Under the pieces are notes generated by a model. It was not told the origin of the DNA. It saw nothing but the letters and a program-made list of their open reading frames with translations, and searched no databases. A stretch of 15,023 bases of DNA, from assembly GCA_910577575.1 (NCBI GenBank), contig CAJTOG010000048.1:1-15023 (forward strand), given 5' to 3'. Of the stretch, positions 13,073-15,023 are shown piece after piece. Source of the DNA: an uncultured Ruminococcus sp. Its GTDB lineage: Bacteria; Bacillota; Clostridia; Oscillospirales; Ruminococcaceae. Each line of letters opens with the position of its first letter. Positions within the stretch are counted from its first letter, which is position 1. Position numbers and translations under genes: made by a program.

Positions 13073-15023
13073 CAAAACCTCCTGAGAGCTATTGTTTTTA
13101 CATTATTCTCAATTCTGTCCATAATATCAATACCGAGATTCCAGTTATTGCTGTCGCTGTAATCATAAAGAAGATTATCAAGTGCATGATTTATTTTTTT
13201 ATGAATATCACTGTTTGAAGTCCAGTCGACTTTACTGTACGACCTTATTATTTCCGTAATATCAGCAGACAAATCCGCAATTATATCAATATTATCGGCA
13301 AGCTGAATAACTTCATTAAGAATTGCCGAAACAACACCGTAAAAAGCTTGGGAATGTATATCATTCTTTATTCTTTCAGGATATGTAAGCTCAGTTTTTC
13401 CATTTCTATACTTTTCCATAATAGCATTCATCTTTGAACGATATTCGGATTCACCTATAATATGATTTTTATACTGCTCCAGTACCTCACGTATCTTTTT
13501 GGAAAAATTTTCATAATATGCAGGATTTTCGTCATATTTTTCTGAAATGCTCTTTGTCATTCTCGAACGTATTGCATCAGCCCTTGCACGATCAGAACTA
13601 AGTTCCTTAAGTTGTTCTTCAAAAATATCATTATCAAGAATATCAACAGGAGAAGTAACAATTTTAAGACCTGTAACTGATAAATGCCTGTCAAGCAGAT
13701 TTTGCATAAGCGGTTCGTATTCCTTATTGTCAACTGCATCGGCATACCTTATTTTTACCGATTTTCTCATCTTTGAGAACATCACAAAGGCAGATTTGTA
13801 TTTGTTTACTTCTTTCCTTGTTAAAGCCTCATATGCTTTTTCTGAACTCATTACTTTTGAAAGTTCTTTTCCGAAACTGCAAAGACTGTTATAAAATTTT
13901 TTTCTTAAATCTTCATTGGCAAGCTTATCCTCATATTCATTATAATCATCTTTATTTTTTACATCTGAAAACAAATCACAAAGCTGGGAATATTCCTCAC
14001 GAAGGGTTCCGACAACTGAAATAATGTCAACAATTGTTCCCATCAAATCACCGCCATCAAAGTTCTCAAGCCCTGCTCCATACATATTCATTGCATTGTC
14101 AAGATTTGTAATAAGCCCCCTGTAATCAACAATCAAACCATAGTCCTTACCCTCATAAAGGCGATTTGTACGTGCAATTGCCTGAAGAAGTCCGTGTTCT
14201 TTAAGCTCCTTGTCAATATAGAGAACCTGACAAACAGGTGCGTCAAAACCCGTCAGAAGTTTACTGCAAACGATAAGTATATCAATCTCACCGTTAATGA
14301 ATTGATTTTTTACAGTTTCTTCATAAATATCTGCATTGCCGTACTGTTTCATCATTCTGTCCCAGAAATCAATAACTTTCTTATCTTTTTCTGAACAAAT
14401 ATCCTCTTCACCCTCACGCATATCAGGAGAAGATATCACAACTGCACAATTCAAATTTCCGAACCCTTCAAAACATTCAAGATAACGTACTGCATCACGC
14501 TTAAAATTGACTGCAAGCATCGCCTTCATGCCTGTATTTTTTATATTGTTGATAAAGTGATTCCCAATATCGAAAGCAACTATCTTGATTCTTGCATCTG
14601 TCGAATTAAGTCTTTTAATACTGCTCCACTTTCTTTTTAAATCCTCACGCTGATGCTCATTAAGGCGTTTTGTGGTTTTTTCAAACCATAAATCAATATT
14701 TGTTTCATCAACTTGCTGGTCAACAAATCTTCCTTCATAAATAAGCGGAACAATCGCTTTATCCGCAACAGCATCGCTTATAGTATATTTATGAATAAGC
14801 TTTCCGAAACGCTTTGCCGTTGATTTTTCCTTCTTCATAAGCGGAGTGCCTGTAAAACCGATATAACAGCCGTTCGGAAAAACTGCACGCATCTTAACAG
14901 CAAGAGAACCATAGTTACTGCGATGACTTTCATCTACAAGCACAAAAATATTGCGACTCATATTTTTTATTCCGCTGCTTTCCACTTTCTCAAACTTATT
15001 GATAATGGTTGTAATAATGTCCG
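13072..15023 (-). CDS. hsdR: Type I restriction endonuclease subunit R (N-terminus off window)
   Basis: Motor and nuclease subunit of a type I restriction-modification system. The frame is open to the window edge, so 649 C-terminal residues are seen of an expected 1000 or so. Helicase motifs in order (numbered from the edge): VDESH (29-33), GFTGTPL (55-61), the motif V region LLTGFDAP (255-262) and QAIARTNR (280-287), then GLIVDYRG (295-302). The remaining part, of about 350 residues, is the helical domain that binds the methyltransferase core. The PD-(D/E)xK nuclease and Walker A lie outside the window, so activity cannot be judged. The gene ends by overlapping the YgjP-like start. The hsdM and hsdS genes should lie beyond the right edge. 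An apparent GTG at 14985 is internal, not a start. Confidence 0.95.
   Translation of the reverse strand, partial: DIITTIINKFEKVESSGIKNMSRNIFVLVDESHRSNYGSLAVKMRAVFPNGCYIGFTGTPLMKKEKSTAKRFGKLIHKYTISDAVADKAIVPLIYEGRFVDQQVDETNIDLWFEKTTKRLNEHQREDLKRKWSSIKRLNSTDARIKIVAFDIGNHFINNIKNTGMKAMLAVNFKRDAVRYLECFEGFGNLNCAVVISSPDMREGEEDICSEKDKKVIDFWDRMMKQYGNADIYEETVKNQFINGEIDILIVCSKLLTGFDAPVCQVLYIDKELKEHGLLQAIARTNRLYEGKDYGLIVDYRGLITNLDNAMNMYGAGLENFDGGDLMGTIVDIISVVGTLREEYSQLCDLFSDVKNKDDYNEYEDKLANEDLRKKFYNSLCSFGKELSKVMSSEKAYEALTRKEVNKYKSAFVMFSKMRKSVKIRYADAVDNKEYEPLMQNLLDRHLSVTGLKIVTSPVDILDNDIFEEQLKELSSDRARADAIRSRMTKSISEKYDENPAYYENFSKKIREVLEQYKNHIIGESEYRSKMNAIMEKYRNGKTELTYPERIKNDIHSQAFYGVVSAILNEVIQLADNIDIIADLSADITEIIRSYSKVDWTSNSDIHKKINHALDNLLYDYSDSNNWNLGIDIMDRIENNVKTIALRRF

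Noticed and set aside
14985..14987. GTG 14985 as the start of HsdR
   Set aside because: The frame stays open to the window edge, and the product would lack the nuclease domain and Walker A. The gene simply continues beyond the window.

Overview
The window looks like a low-GC, cellulose-degrading Firmicute, most likely Ruminococcus or a close relative in the Oscillospiraceae from a rumen or gut. The main reason is a secreted GH44 glycanase with a C-terminal type I dockerin, the hallmark of a cellulosome. Strong AGGAGG ribosome sites, near-consensus sigma-A promoters and AT-rich codon use also fit. The genus is an inference.

Left part (1-5361): two resistance-type loci diverge from one 267-bp control region. 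Leftward runs response regulator - ABC ATPase - ABC-2 permease - sensor kinase (the kinase is cut by the window edge), an arrangement like bacitracin/lantibiotic detoxification modules. Rightward runs a MarR repressor overlapping a MATE drug/sodium antiporter, a MepR/MepA-like pair. The MarR pair has a perfect TTGACA-17-TATAAT promoter bracketed by two matching dyads, and it ends in a clear terminator.

Middle (5362-8822): about 630 bp of decayed or unrecognised DNA holds two possible gene relics. It is followed, leftward, by a soluble hybrid histidine kinase (degenerate receiver, PAS-like sensors, HisKA, HATPase, receiver) with its own promoter.

Right part (8901-15023, all leftward): a type I restriction subunit HsdR (cut by the right edge) overlaps a YgjP-family metallopeptidase. 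Next comes a separate promoter driving a two-headed DNA-binding regulator, whose stop codon lies 5 nt before the cellulase start. The cellulase ends in an intrinsic terminator.

The most unusual observation is that the hybrid kinase and the XRE regulator each have a good promoter and Shine-Dalgarno sequence but no ATG, GTG or TTG where translation should begin. In both, the in-frame codon at the correct spacing is ATA. The longer open frames extend upstream into or past the promoters, so automatic gene starts there are probably wrong.
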